The notes under the pieces were generated by a model that worked only from the letters and a program-made list of their open reading frames with translations, was not told the origin of the DNA and searched no databases. From Paenibacillus montaniterrae (lineage in GTDB: Bacteria; Bacillota; Bacilli; Paenibacillales; Paenibacillaceae), in NCBI RefSeq assembly GCF_018403185.1, contig NZ_BOSE01000005.1:124001-188000 (forward strand): DNA of 64,000 nucleotides. Direction: 5' to 3'. A program made the translations under genes and the position numbers. Within the stretch, counting starts at the first letter, position 1. Each line of letters opens with the position of its first letter. Of the stretch, positions 9,097 to 18,520 are shown piece by piece.

Positions 9097-10206
9097 CTAT
9101 CTATACGCCTGTCTATCTATTTGCTTTTTGAGCGGCCTGCATTTTCTTACGGGGAGCTGCTTTATAATGTTAGAGGGTAGCGGCTGAGTGTATACATATT
9201 GCTTATTTTCATTTCGTTCCGGACGTTTCAATGACTGCTTGCGTGATCCTGCAACTCTGGCGCCAAAAACTTGCATGAACCAATGAATAGGGTAAGAGAT
9301 TGAGAGCTTTCCATCATCCGATCCGGCGAAATTTACTGCTGCTGCTTTATTTCCGTGTGACGTCAGCCAGACTGAACCAGAATCTCCAGCCAATGATACT
9401 GCTGTATCACTGCGTATTATACTTTGATCTTTAAAGGTGATGACTCCCAGCTTGCCGTAATCGTTGTAATAGACTTGAATATCGGTATGGATGGACTCAA
9501 CAGTTCCTGTTACAACGCCAGTAGTGCGACCCACCTTCTTAAATCTATCTCCGACTTTATAAGCGGCAATATAGCCATGCACTTTACCGAATACTGCATA
9601 TTGGGGCTTTACCAGCTTACTGCGAAGCGGTTTTGATATCGCCGCATCTATATAATTGACCTTATGCTTTTTAAGCTTAACAAAGCGTTCTGCATAGCCA
9701 ATCAGATTTTTGTCGACATTCCCGCCATCTGCACCCCCAGGCTGAATTGTTGGTGAAGCACGGGACGAATTGTTGTTAACTAACACGTGGTTATTGCTTA
9801 AAATATAACGGCTTCGTTCACATCGCCCCATACTGACGATAAGCCCGGCAGTGCCTGATCCCGCTGGGGTACCGATGCTGTAGCCGGCAATTACCGGACG
9901 CTTTCGTTTCATAAATTGATCGTTGCTCTTACTATGCCTGCTGAATCGTTCCACTGATACAATTCGAACCGGAACTCCGGATATTGTTCTGGCCGCAGAA
10001 TTGATATAGCTTAGAGGTGCATTTTTGCCAGCCCGCTTCATAAAGCTGCTTGCTGTTGCTGAAGTCGTGTAAAGGATCAAGGCTGCACCACGATGAGGCT
10101 TTGCCGAATCCTTCAGACCAACGCCTATCCCGTGCACGCCTTGTATTTTAAGAATCTTATCAGCAATACGCTGCTTGACTAAATACGCTTCATGAAAACT
10201 TGTCAA
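9097..10206 (-). CDS. Chymotrypsin-fold serine protease-like protein, no signal peptide
   Basis: 369 residues. The middle holds a convincing catalytic triad: His140 in LSNNHVL, Asp187 in YIDAAI and Ser276 in AGDSGS. An N-terminal region of about 100 residues (GVHGIGVGLK) precedes it and has the flavour of NAL1-like proteases; the last 50 residues are basic. No signal peptide or membrane segment is seen, so it is probably cytoplasmic or packaged in another compartment. The start is TTG at 10206 with AAGGTGAG 6 nt upstream. It lies about 140 nt downstream of a histidine kinase gene on the same strand, with no clear terminator between. The substrate is unknown. Confidence 0.7.
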   Translation of the reverse strand: MTSFHEAYLVKQRIADKILKIQGVHGIGVGLKDSAKPHRGAALILYTTSATASSFMKRAGKNAPLSYINSAARTISGVPVRIVSVERFSRHSKSNDQFMKRKRPVIAGYSIGTPAGSGTAGLIVSMGRCERSRYILSNNHVLVNNNSSRASPTIQPGGADGGNVDKNLIGYAERFVKLKKHKVNYIDAAISKPLRSKLVKPQYAVFGKVHGYIAAYKVGDRFKKVGRTTGVVTGTVESIHTDIQVYYNDYGKLGVITFKDQSIIRSDTAVSLAGDSGSVWLTSHGNKAAAVNFAGSDDGKLSISYPIHWFMQVFGARVAGSRKQSLKRPERNENKQYVYTQPLPSNIIKQLPVRKCRPLKKQIDRQAYR

Positions 10207-10346
10207 TCGTGCTCACCTTCTCATCGCAGATTTGTAGCATATTATGCTGACATATGGCAGCATGATTGCCCAATCTGCTTCGACGGCAGACAAAAAGACG
10301 ACGTACACAGCCTTTAGCTGGTACGCCAATATGTTAAAGATTGATT

Positions 10347-12080
10347 TTAGTTATGCAATTGGATGCAGATCGTCACCTTCAAGCCATTCATTTCGCTTCT
10401 CTCCAGCTTGAGGCCGCTTTGTTCGCCAAAGGTAAGCACAAGCCTGCGATGAATATTGATTATGCCTGTCATTTCACTGAATTCGTCAATATTCTCAAGG
10501 CTGAGCTGCAGCTTGCCAAGCTGTTCATCCGTCAGCTTGTCGCCATTGTCTTCAATTACGATAAATACGTTATCGTCCTGCTGCCGGAACTGTATCCGCA
10601 GCAAACCGTCCTCGTTTTTATGCTCCAGACTGTGCTCATAAGCATTTTCAATAATAGGTTGAATAATGAGGCGCGGCACCTTCACCGCTGCGATCTCTTC
10701 TGGCAAATCGTCAAATTGCACCTGTATTCTCCTTGAGAAGCGCAGCCCTTGAATTTCTGTATATACGCGCGAATGCTTTGTTTCCTCGGAAAGCGGCACC
10801 AGATCATTACTATTGCGCGTAATAAAGCGGAAATATTCGCCCAGCATGATCGTAAATTGCTCGATTCGCTCCACATCATCCATTTTGGCGAGCGAATTTA
10901 GAATGAAAAAGCTGTTGTATAAAAAATGCGGATTTATTTGCGACTGCAGCTGCTTCAGCTCGGAGCGCTGCATCATCATTTTTTGCTTGTAGTCCTGATC
11001 AATCAATGTTTTCAGCTTAATAAGCATTTGATTATAGCGCGTGTACAAATATCCGAACTCATCCTTTTTCTCATGCTCGATCAGCCGATCAAGCTCGCCT
11101 TCCTCCATTCGCCTGAAGCTTTGCACAAATAGCAGCAATGGCTTATGAATAAAGCGATAGGTAAAAAATGAAACCGCGACAATCGCGATGAAGGAAGCCA
11201 AAGCAAACAGCCATGCCCAGCGATAAAAGAAATTTAACGGACGCTTGACGGTTTCCTCCGGCAAATAAGTAACGACAGTCAGCTTTAAGCTGTCAGAGCT
11301 CGCTTTATTGATATGATAGCTTGTCCCGGCATGGCTTAGCAGAGTCGTTGTGTCTCTCGCTTCCTTTGTTTGCATAAGAAAAGCCTGCAAAATCGGGCGA
11401 GAGCTATTGCTTCCCATTAGCCGAAAATCTGTTGTATCTGAATACAGGAATGCGCCACTATTTTCATATAAACTGATTTGCTTGAGCGAGTCGATTAATT
11501 TGCTGGAATCCAGCTCAATCTGCACCATATAAAGCGGAGGCTGATCCTTTTTCCCACCATACTTGGCTGCCAGCAAATGCAAAGAAGACCATAAAAAGCT
11601 TAAGCGCTCATGGTTATGCGCCACCTTGGATTGCATTTCCTTGTAGCTTTCTTTATCCAGCTCGACAACCGAATTTACTGCCGAGATCGTTTTGCCTAAT
11701 GCTGGCACATGTATATTAATATCTTTAATGTATGAACTGCTATTTTTAAATGAAGTGAGGCGATGCAGCAAATACGCCATGCTTTTTCTTTGCTCCACAC
11801 TGCTCATCATCTCCCATGTTGTGACGAGCTTCTTCAGCTCATTGTCCTGAAGCATATCGAACTGCTGCAGCTCCATCCATTCAATTTCACGGTTCAAATC
11901 CTCCAAGTAATAATTAAGCTGAGTAACCGTCGTCCTCGAAATATCGTCGCTCGCATTATTGTAGCTCCAATAGTACAAATAGAAGCCTAGCAGCACGATC
12001 GGAAATATAACGAGCACATACGTAATTAACAGCCTAATGAAAATTGAATTTCGAAATGAGGTAACTGGAAATTTTATCAA
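10347..12080 (-). CDS. YesM-type sensor histidine kinase with altered ATP-binding boxes
   Basis: 577 residues: a membrane helix at about 13-36, an extracellular sensor region, a second helix at about 288-308, HAMP (about 309-360), a His_kinase (LytS/YesM type) domain with phospho-acceptor His385 in INPHFLYNS, then HATPase. The N box (IIQPIIENAYEHS) is intact. The G1 box reads EDNGDKL where DxGxG is usual, and the G2 region reads MTGIINIHRRL instead of a GxGLxN pattern. Nucleotide binding may be altered. The start is TTG at 12080, with GGAGGAA 5 nt before it. It is transcribed 32 nt downstream of an SBP gene (12113-13798), so the SBP may present ligand to it. No response regulator adjoins it; the nearest orphan one is at 16854-18506. 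Confidence 0.88.
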   Translation of the reverse strand: MIKFPVTSFRNSIFIRLLITYVLVIFPIVLLGFYLYYWSYNNASDDISRTTVTQLNYYLEDLNREIEWMELQQFDMLQDNELKKLVTTWEMMSSVEQRKSMAYLLHRLTSFKNSSSYIKDINIHVPALGKTISAVNSVVELDKESYKEMQSKVAHNHERLSFLWSSLHLLAAKYGGKKDQPPLYMVQIELDSSKLIDSLKQISLYENSGAFLYSDTTDFRLMGSNSSRPILQAFLMQTKEARDTTTLLSHAGTSYHINKASSDSLKLTVVTYLPEETVKRPLNFFYRWAWLFALASFIAIVAVSFFTYRFIHKPLLLFVQSFRRMEEGELDRLIEHEKKDEFGYLYTRYNQMLIKLKTLIDQDYKQKMMMQRSELKQLQSQINPHFLYNSFFILNSLAKMDDVERIEQFTIMLGEYFRFITRNSNDLVPLSEETKHSRVYTEIQGLRFSRRIQVQFDDLPEEIAAVKVPRLIIQPIIENAYEHSLEHKNEDGLLRIQFRQQDDNVFIVIEDNGDKLTDEQLGKLQLSLENIDEFSEMTGIINIHRRLVLTFGEQSGLKLERSEMNGLKVTICIQLHN

Positions 12081-12112
12081 GTTGCTTCCTCCGCATGCTC
12101 TACTCTAATGAC

Positions 12113-13798
12113 TTATCGATTCTCGGCATACCACTCGTTCACTTCTCTAGTAATGTCATCGCCGCCAAGCTTTCTCCAGCTTTCTACGAAGGCATCGAAT
12201 TTTTCAATAGGATCGCCAAGTATAATATCGATGTAAGCTTCATGCTGCAAATCATGCAGGATGCTTTGCGCTTCTATCATCGTCTCAGTCGGAGCACCTG
12301 TATACTGCTCATAGAGCAGCTGTCCGTTCCTTTCATATTGGTGCAGGATCGCATATGCGCCATCCACGCCATATGTTTTTTCCCAGCCCCAGCCGGCTGA
12401 GCTATTGCTTCCTCCTGCAAGGTAGGCGTTAATCAGCTTTTGAATGGATCTTGCTTCCGCATTAAGCTGGCTCCAGTCCTCCGTCTGGCGTGCTTGCTCC
12501 AGTTGCAGGTAGGCCTCCAAATTTTTTCTTGCCGGGTACGGCGTTACTGGCGATAGCTGCCATACAGGATAAGGCGAGCTGTAATAGGTTTCAAAGTCTG
12601 CCGTTCCTCCCCAATTTTTCTCCAAATGCAAATTGAACATTTTCACAAGCGCTTCAGGATGCTCGAAGCCTTTGCGTACCGCAAAAAACTGGCCAGTGTT
12701 GAATTTTAATGGAACTTTGGCAGGCTCACCACTGACAGATACGATTGGATAAGCCTTCCACTCCGCATCCGAGTCAGTGCTGCGGCTGCTTTGAACGAAA
12801 AAGGAGGCCCACTGCTCACCGTAAATGAGGCCGATTTTCCCATCTGCAATTTGCTGCTTAACCTTGTTGCCGTTTTTAAATGGGAATTCCGGATCAAGCT
12901 GCCCGCTTTGGTACATAGTCTGCAGTGCTATCAACGCCTCTTTTACTTCTGGCTGGATGCCGCCAAACTTCAGCTTGCCATTGTCATCCGCGAGCCATAT
13001 TTCAGGAAATGCGTTAAAGCCGGCCATAAAGCCTTTTATTCCCATGATCGGGTCCCATAAATAGTTCGTAACCGCTAACCCCAATGTATCGTCTTCGCCA
13101 TTTTGATCGGGATCAAGCTCAGTAAATGCTCGCGCTATCTGCAAAACATCGCTGATCGTTTCTGGCGGCTGCAAATCCAGCTGCTGCAGCCAGTCCGTCC
13201 GCAGCCAGATGAACATCGCATTTTCAATCGATGAACTTGTCTCTGGTATAGCCATCAGCCTGCCGTCAATTGTAGCGGCATCAAACGGCCCTCTGCCCTC
13301 CTGATTTAAGATGGATTTCGTAAATGGCGTTGCATATTGCTCGTACACATCCGTAAGATCCTGAATCAAGCCAGCATTGCTGAGCAGCCTCAATTGCTCC
13401 GAAGAGACTTTAATCACATCTGGAATTTGTCCGGAAGCAATAGCGAAATTAAGCTTCTGTCGATAAAAATCACCGTCAGCCGTCCATTCATAGTTAATAT
13501 TAATGCCGAGAATTTGTTTATATAGCCGAGACCAGCGATTATCCTGCAGCGATTCACCCGGTAACGAGCTCAACAGATTTTCAAACTCAGCGCCTACCTC
13601 GCGGACAAAGGAAATATCGATTGGAGGATCATACTTGCTCAAGCCAATTTCATCATACAAGGGGGCTGTTTCAGCTTGCTCTGACCTGTTATTGCCAGGC
13701 TCATCGTTCACAGAACTCGATAGACATGCAGATAACAGGACAGCGATCAATACCGTGACAGCTAAACAACGAACGTTTGCGATTGTAGATTCAGCCAA
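12113..13798 (-). CDS. Extracellular sugar-binding lipoprotein paired with a histidine kinase
   Basis: 561 residues, with a lipoprotein signal ending LLSAC (Cys25), then a family-1 solute-binding fold similar in length to LplA-type proteins. The start TTG at 13798 is preceded by GGGGGAATC. Segments such as IPETSSSIENAMFIWLRTDW and LDPDQNGEDDTLGLAVTNY (a calcium-loop-like insert) are typical. It ends 32 nt before the kinase gene. An AraC-type regulator gene (13846-14745) lies just upstream on the same strand with a 47-nt gap, so the three may be one transcript. No permeases are near, which favours either sharing a distant permease or a sensing role. Confidence 0.82.
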   Translation of the reverse strand: MAESTIANVRCLAVTVLIAVLLSACLSSSVNDEPGNNRSEQAETAPLYDEIGLSKYDPPIDISFVREVGAEFENLLSSLPGESLQDNRWSRLYKQILGININYEWTADGDFYRQKLNFAIASGQIPDVIKVSSEQLRLLSNAGLIQDLTDVYEQYATPFTKSILNQEGRGPFDAATIDGRLMAIPETSSSIENAMFIWLRTDWLQQLDLQPPETISDVLQIARAFTELDPDQNGEDDTLGLAVTNYLWDPIMGIKGFMAGFNAFPEIWLADDNGKLKFGGIQPEVKEALIALQTMYQSGQLDPEFPFKNGNKVKQQIADGKIGLIYGEQWASFFVQSSRSTDSDAEWKAYPIVSVSGEPAKVPLKFNTGQFFAVRKGFEHPEALVKMFNLHLEKNWGGTADFETYYSSPYPVWQLSPVTPYPARKNLEAYLQLEQARQTEDWSQLNAEARSIQKLINAYLAGGSNSSAGWGWEKTYGVDGAYAILHQYERNGQLLYEQYTGAPTETMIEAQSILHDLQHEAYIDIILGDPIEKFDAFVESWRKLGGDDITREVNEWYAENR

Positions 13799-13845
13799 GA
13801 GATTCCCCCGCCTTCATGTAATGTATAGAGGATGTTCCAACACAT

Positions 13846-14745
13846 TTATAAGCTCTCATGTACATGTTTTCTGGCATCTGACGGAGTCATGCCCATATAC
13901 TGCTTGTACAGCTTCGTAAAATAAGCAGCATTTTCACAGCCGATTTGAATGGCGATTTCACCAACGGTCGCCTCGCTATACTTCAGCATGCGCTCCGCCT
14001 CGGTTACACGGCATATATTGACAAATTCAATAAAGGTTCTGCCTGTCAGCTTCTTGAACTGCTTGCAAAAATAAAACGGATCAAGCCCAACCATTCTCGC
14101 GGCCTGCTTGACGGTCGGCTTCTCGGCATAGTGCAGCTTCACCCATTCAATAAGCTGTTTGAAGCGGTCGCGATTGGCAAAGTAAGGCTCCTGCGTGCTT
14201 AATGAAGCTTGCTTGCCGTTTAGCCGAGCTAATTGGACAAGCCAGGCATACAGCTTTGCCTTGACGACGAGCTGGTAGCCAGGTTCCTTTTGCTCAAGCT
14301 CCTTAATAATCGCATCCAGTTGATGCGACAGCTCGTCCTTATAGCGATCAAGTGAAGAAACTAGCAGTGGAAAATGCTCCTCCCCCTCCAAATAACGAGA
14401 TACGAGCTGGACATGAAGTGAATCATTCAGCCACTCCTGAAATAAGCCCGCGTTAAATACGATGCAATCGAGCGCGATTTCATCATCATTTTGCGAATAG
14501 CCAACATGCAGGCTGCCGCCTGGCACAAAAACAACATCTCCCTGCTTGGCTTCAATTGGTTGACTATCTATATAAAAGAGCGCTTGTCCCTTGCGCACGA
14601 TGATGACCTCCATATGGGCATGCCAGTGCAAGTAAAGAATACAGTCTCCGGTTTTTTTGTTGGTCGGCCGATTGGGAAACAGCTGGATCGGATAGGCCCG
14701 CTGCGCCATATGCGTATCCTCCCAAAGCTCCTTTGGATTACTCAT
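13846..14745 (-). CDS. AraC-family regulator with N-terminal cupin sensor
   Basis: 299 residues. The N-terminal half is an AraC-type cupin (HWHAHMEVIIVRKG, AKQGDVVFVPGG). The C-terminal 100 residues hold two helix-turn-helix motifs (VKQAARMVGLDPFYFCKQF; VGEIAIQIGCENAAYFTKLY). ATG at 14745 is preferred because GGAGGTGAA lies 6 nt upstream; an in-frame GTG at 14751 would be too close. It is divergent from the isomerase/oxidoreductase pair across 124 bp and likely controls that pair, itself or both. Confidence 0.88.
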   Translation of the reverse strand: MSNPKELWEDTHMAQRAYPIQLFPNRPTNKKTGDCILYLHWHAHMEVIIVRKGQALFYIDSQPIEAKQGDVVFVPGGSLHVGYSQNDDEIALDCIVFNAGLFQEWLNDSLHVQLVSRYLEGEEHFPLLVSSLDRYKDELSHQLDAIIKELEQKEPGYQLVVKAKLYAWLVQLARLNGKQASLSTQEPYFANRDRFKQLIEWVKLHYAEKPTVKQAARMVGLDPFYFCKQFKKLTGRTFIEFVNICRVTEAERMLKYSEATVGEIAIQIGCENAAYFTKLYKQYMGMTPSDARKHVHESL

Positions 14746-14869
14746 TGCCACTTCACCTCCACAAGATTAGAGAAAGTTCCGCCAATTTCAGATAGCGTAT
14801 CCTTGATATATCTATCCTATAATAATGTTGCTAGCATTACTATATGACAATATTGGAGTGATAATAAAC

Positions 14870-15766
14870 ATGGAGCAAGCTATTAAAATTGGAACACTTG
14901 TAAATGGTAATACCGCCGACAGCATCATTCCGCAAATTGTTGGTCATGGCTTTGAATCGTTCAACCTTACCTTTTGGCAAACAACAGGTCAGACAGATTT
15001 AAAGGAGCTGGCAGCACGCTTGCGCAGTTTGGCTGATGAGCACGGCTTCGTTATTTCCGCGATTAGTGTGTTTGGCAACCCGCTTACTGGTGAAGGGAAC
15101 AACTCCGATACTTTAGCCAGCTGGGAAAGACTGATTGATCATGCGCATTTATTCGGCACTGATATCGTCTCAGGCTTTACAGGGCGAATTACCGATCGTC
15201 CTATTGACGAATCAATCGCAAAATTTCAGCAAGTATTTGGCGAGCTCGCCAGACGAGCAGCAGACAAAGGCGTGCGCCTGGCCTTTGAAAACTGCGATAT
15301 GGGCGGAACATGGGAGCGCGGAGATTGGAATATCGCGCATAACCCTACTGCCTGGGAGCTGATGTTCAATGCTGTGCCGATAGATAATATCGGGCTGGAA
15401 TGGGAGCCCTGCCATCAAATGGTGAGTCTGATCGAGCCAATTCCTCAGCTGCGAAAATGGGTAGACAAAGTGTTTCACGTTCACGGCAAGGACGCGACAA
15501 TCGCTTGGGACATTGTAAAAGAGTACGGCGTTCACGGGCCAAAGCCATTTGTATGGCATCGCACGCCTGGCTTTGGCGACAGCAATTGGAGCGATATTAT
15601 TACCATTTTGCGTCAGCACGGATTTAAAGGCTCAATCGATATTGAAGGCTGGCATGATCCAGTATATAAGGATGAGCTTGAAATGACCGGACAAGTACAT
15701 GCGCTCCACTATCTAAAGCGCTGCCGAGGCGGCCAATTTGTGCCAAATCCAGTTGAGGGGGCTTAG
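14870..15766 (+). CDS. Xylose-isomerase-like TIM-barrel sugar isomerase/epimerase
   Basis: 298 residues from ATG 14870 (GGAG 11 nt upstream; an earlier in-frame ATG at 14825 lacks a site). The AP endonuclease 2/xylose-isomerase-like barrel is indicated by LAFENCDMGG (metal-binding Glu), GLEWEPCHQ, KVFHVHGKD and SIDIEGWHDP (last metal-binding Glu). Such enzymes isomerise or epimerise keto-sugars or inositol derivatives; the substrate is not identifiable. Its stop codon is 2 nt from the start of a Gfo/Idh/MocA oxidoreductase, so the two are translationally coupled and probably act on the same sugar. Confidence 0.85.
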   Translation: MEQAIKIGTLVNGNTADSIIPQIVGHGFESFNLTFWQTTGQTDLKELAARLRSLADEHGFVISAISVFGNPLTGEGNNSDTLASWERLIDHAHLFGTDIVSGFTGRITDRPIDESIAKFQQVFGELARRAADKGVRLAFENCDMGGTWERGDWNIAHNPTAWELMFNAVPIDNIGLEWEPCHQMVSLIEPIPQLRKWVDKVFHVHGKDATIAWDIVKEYGVHGPKPFVWHRTPGFGDSNWSDIITILRQHGFKGSIDIEGWHDPVYKDELEMTGQVHALHYLKRCRGGQFVPNPVEGA

Positions 15767-15768
15767 TT

Positions 15769-16806
15769 ATGTCAACCTATAAAGTGATCATCGCAGGCTG
15801 TGGGCATATGGCTCATGTATGGGCCGACTACGCGCTAACAAGAGAGGATACCGTCATTGTAGGCCTGGTTGATATTTATGAAGAGGCTGCTGCAAAATTT
15901 GCAGAGAAAAAGCAACTAAGCTGCCCGATCTTTACAGATATTGAAACGGCCATTCAAGCAACGGGGGCCAACCTCGTATTTGATGTAACCGTTCCGGCAA
16001 GCCATTATACGATTGCTTCAACTGCGATGAGACTCGGCTGCGACGTGTTTAGCGAAAAGCCGCTAGCAGAGTCGCTAACACAATGTCTTGAGCTCGTCCA
16101 ATTGTCCCGCAGCTTGGGCAGAACGCATGCCATTATGCAAAACCGTCGTTTTGACCCGAGAATTCGCGCGCTTAGACAAATGATTGCGAGCAATACGATC
16201 GGCACTGTTGGCTTTGCAAGTGCAGATTTCTTTATCGCGCCTCATTTTGGCGGCTTCCGTGATGCGATGGAAAGCCCGCTGCTGCTCGATATGGCGATTC
16301 ATACGTTCGACCAGGCAAGATATATTATGGGCGCCAATCCAGTATCGGTTTACTGTCATGAGTTCAACCCGAAGGGCTCATGGTACAAAGGCAATGCAAT
16401 GGCACTTTGTATTTTTGAAATGTCCGACGGCTCGGTGTTTGACTATCGAGGCTCCTGGTGCGCTGAAGGTGCTCCTACATCATGGGAAGCCGCTTGGCGC
16501 GTCATTGGCGATCAAGGCACCATCATATGGGATGGACATAAAGAGCCGTATGCGGAATGTGTAATCAATGAATCGCAAGAGCGAAAATTTTTGTCCGAGC
16601 ACCAGCGAATCGATAGCGAGCCTGTTGAGATGCCGCTTACTTTTCATCAAGGCTGTCTGGCAAATATGTTTGCTGCGCTTGAGACGGGCACACCGCCAGA
16701 AACAAGCAGCAGCGATAATATTTACAGCATGGCGATGGTTCTTGCTGCTTTGGAAAGTGCCAAGCTTGGCGCTAAGGTAGACATTCAAAGCTTTATGAAG
16801 CAATAA
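15769..16806 (+). CDS. Gfo/Idh/MocA-family NAD(P)-dependent sugar oxidoreductase
   Basis: 345 residues. The N-terminal Rossmann fold begins YKVIIAGCGHMAHVW, and the family signature EKP occurs as FSEKPLAES. The C-terminal half is the alpha/beta substrate domain, with a conserved DMAIHTFDQARYI segment carrying the likely catalytic Asp/His. It is directly coupled to the upstream TIM-barrel gene. Inferred job: oxidation or reduction of a sugar or inositol-type substrate as part of a two-enzyme catabolic step under the divergent AraC regulator. Confidence 0.87.
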   Translation: MSTYKVIIAGCGHMAHVWADYALTREDTVIVGLVDIYEEAAAKFAEKKQLSCPIFTDIETAIQATGANLVFDVTVPASHYTIASTAMRLGCDVFSEKPLAESLTQCLELVQLSRSLGRTHAIMQNRRFDPRIRALRQMIASNTIGTVGFASADFFIAPHFGGFRDAMESPLLLDMAIHTFDQARYIMGANPVSVYCHEFNPKGSWYKGNAMALCIFEMSDGSVFDYRGSWCAEGAPTSWEAAWRVIGDQGTIIWDGHKEPYAECVINESQERKFLSEHQRIDSEPVEMPLTFHQGCLANMFAALETGTPPETSSSDNIYSMAMVLAALESAKLGAKVDIQSFMKQ

Positions 16807-16822
16807 CCTTCGCAAGCTGTCT

Positions 16823-16871
16823 ATGAAGCCATTCGTTTAACGGCGCAAGCCTTTCAGCGAATGGCTTCATT
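16823..16871. other. Hairpin between convergent genes
   Basis: TGAAGCCATTCG pairs perfectly with CGAATGGCTTCA across a 23-nt loop. The right arm overlaps the last codons of the minus-strand response regulator. Neither side has a clear T-run, so it is terminator-like rather than a confident terminator. Confidence 0.5.
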
Positions 16872-18506
16872 CTCAATCAAGGAGTCGCGATATTCCTGCG
16901 GCGTCATGCCAGTAGACTTTTTAAAGAAGCGCGTAAAGGAATGCGCCGCCTCATAGCCAACCTGCAAGGCAACGTCACGCACCTTAAGCTCCGCACTGCA
17001 TAACAGCTCCTTTGCCTTCTTCATTCTACAGTCGTCAATATACTCAGACAGCTTCACTCCCCGTTCTTGCTTGAAAAAGCGTGAAAGATAGGATGGGTTA
17101 AAGTAATGCAGCTCAGCCAGGCGAACGAGCGATAAATCCTCGCTTAGATGCTCCTGGATGTATTTGCATATCTTTTCTATAATGATCGAAGCTCTGTCCC
17201 GCTCATTTAGCAGCGAGCTTGCAAAAATTTGCTCAGACAGGGCACGTAAATAATGGAACGCTTCCTTCATCGAGCTATGCTCGTCGAGTCGCATTAATTT
17301 GTTATATTCCCGTATTTGTTCATGCAGCTGGTTGCGGTTCATATAGGAGAGCAGCATCAACGCAATTGCATAATAAGCTTCGACAGAGCGGTGGACATGC
17401 TCATTTTTGTTCAGTATATAGTCCTCAAGCTCGCTAAAGCAGCTAAAAAAATGCTCCGCACGACCTGCATCAAGATGTGCGCTCATAATTTCAGCTTTTG
17501 GCGCAATGCGATAAACTTCCTGATAGGAAGCACTGGCTTGCTCGGGATAGTCAATTTGAATAATTGGAATACCGTCATTCATGTTCATTTTTTGCAATTG
17601 GCGCAGCCGCTCATATTGGCGAACAACCTGTGACCAGCTGCATTGCTCTCCACTCATCGTAAAAGACACTGCAATCTCTAACGATTTGTAACAGGTTTGC
17701 TGAATAAGCTCAAGCATCCCTTCCACGTAACGAAGCATATGACTGCTTATTTTCTCGTCTGCATCGCCTGAGGATTGCAGAAACCACAGTAAGTCTCCCT
17801 GCTTGTCCACTATCGCAACACTATTAATAGGCCCGGATAGAAATGAGCTCCATATTTGTTTAACTGATGCAATTCTCTCACTTATATCGCTAAAGGTGGT
17901 TCCAATCGCATAAGACAGATGGGCAAGCACGAGAACGACCGGAGCAGACGCTTCAAGCTTTATATTCAAGCGCTCGAAATCCTGTGCCATAGAACTGCCA
18001 GTCGTAATCTCGCTAATTCCAATATCGCTCAATACGCAGTGCCTGAAGTAATCTCCCTGCGCAACCAGCATCAGCGCATCCTTGTGCTGCTCGGATTGCT
18101 TGAGCAGGCTGTTAATATGATGATCATAGTTAATTTCATTGATCACCTCTTGGATAGTTTGAATAACTTTAGCATAGCCTTCAGTTTTTAATAAGTATTT
18201 AACGTTTGGCTTTTGAATCGCTTGATAGGCGTAGTCGAATTCGCTATAGCCTGTCAAAAATACAATTCTGCATCTTGGCCAGTATGCATGAATTTCCTGC
18301 ATAAGCTCAATGCCGCTCATGCCCGGCATACGTATATCAGTCAGTACAATATCGATTCTTGTGCGCGACAGCCAATTCAGTGCTTCTTTGGCAGAAAACG
18401 CTTTGTAGATCTCCAATTCGTCGCCCATCGACTGGTTCAACACTTCATATAATGCTTCTGTAATAATTTCCTCGTCATCAACAACTAATAATCTGAACAA
18501 TAGCAT
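16854..18506 (-). CDS. YesN-type response regulator with AraC DNA-binding domain (not adjacent to a kinase)
   Basis: 550 residues from ATG 18506 (AAGGAG 3 nt upstream; a TTG at 18500 would have more usual spacing). The receiver domain has VVDDEE, phospho-acceptor Asp57 in LTDIRMPG, Thr in FLTGYSEF and Lys in YLLKTEG. A long, weakly conserved middle follows, then two AraC helix-turn-helix motifs at the C terminus (LVRLAELHYFNPSYLSRFF; VRDVALQVGYEAAHSF). No kinase gene adjoins it. The nearest unpaired YesM-type kinase is at 10347-12080, so they may form a split pair. A good cre site lies just upstream. Confidence 0.88.
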   Translation of the reverse strand: MLLFRLLVVDDEEIITEALYEVLNQSMGDELEIYKAFSAKEALNWLSRTRIDIVLTDIRMPGMSGIELMQEIHAYWPRCRIVFLTGYSEFDYAYQAIQKPNVKYLLKTEGYAKVIQTIQEVINEINYDHHINSLLKQSEQHKDALMLVAQGDYFRHCVLSDIGISEITTGSSMAQDFERLNIKLEASAPVVLVLAHLSYAIGTTFSDISERIASVKQIWSSFLSGPINSVAIVDKQGDLLWFLQSSGDADEKISSHMLRYVEGMLELIQQTCYKSLEIAVSFTMSGEQCSWSQVVRQYERLRQLQKMNMNDGIPIIQIDYPEQASASYQEVYRIAPKAEIMSAHLDAGRAEHFFSCFSELEDYILNKNEHVHRSVEAYYAIALMLLSYMNRNQLHEQIREYNKLMRLDEHSSMKEAFHYLRALSEQIFASSLLNERDRASIIIEKICKYIQEHLSEDLSLVRLAELHYFNPSYLSRFFKQERGVKLSEYIDDCRMKKAKELLCSAELKVRDVALQVGYEAAHSFTRFFKKSTGMTPQEYRDSLIENEAIR

Positions 18507-18520
18507 CTTCTCCTTACTAT

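Noticed and set aside
10243..10262. ATGCTG/CAGCAT hairpin between the protease and kinase genes
   Set aside because: Short stem without a T-run; not enough to call a terminator.
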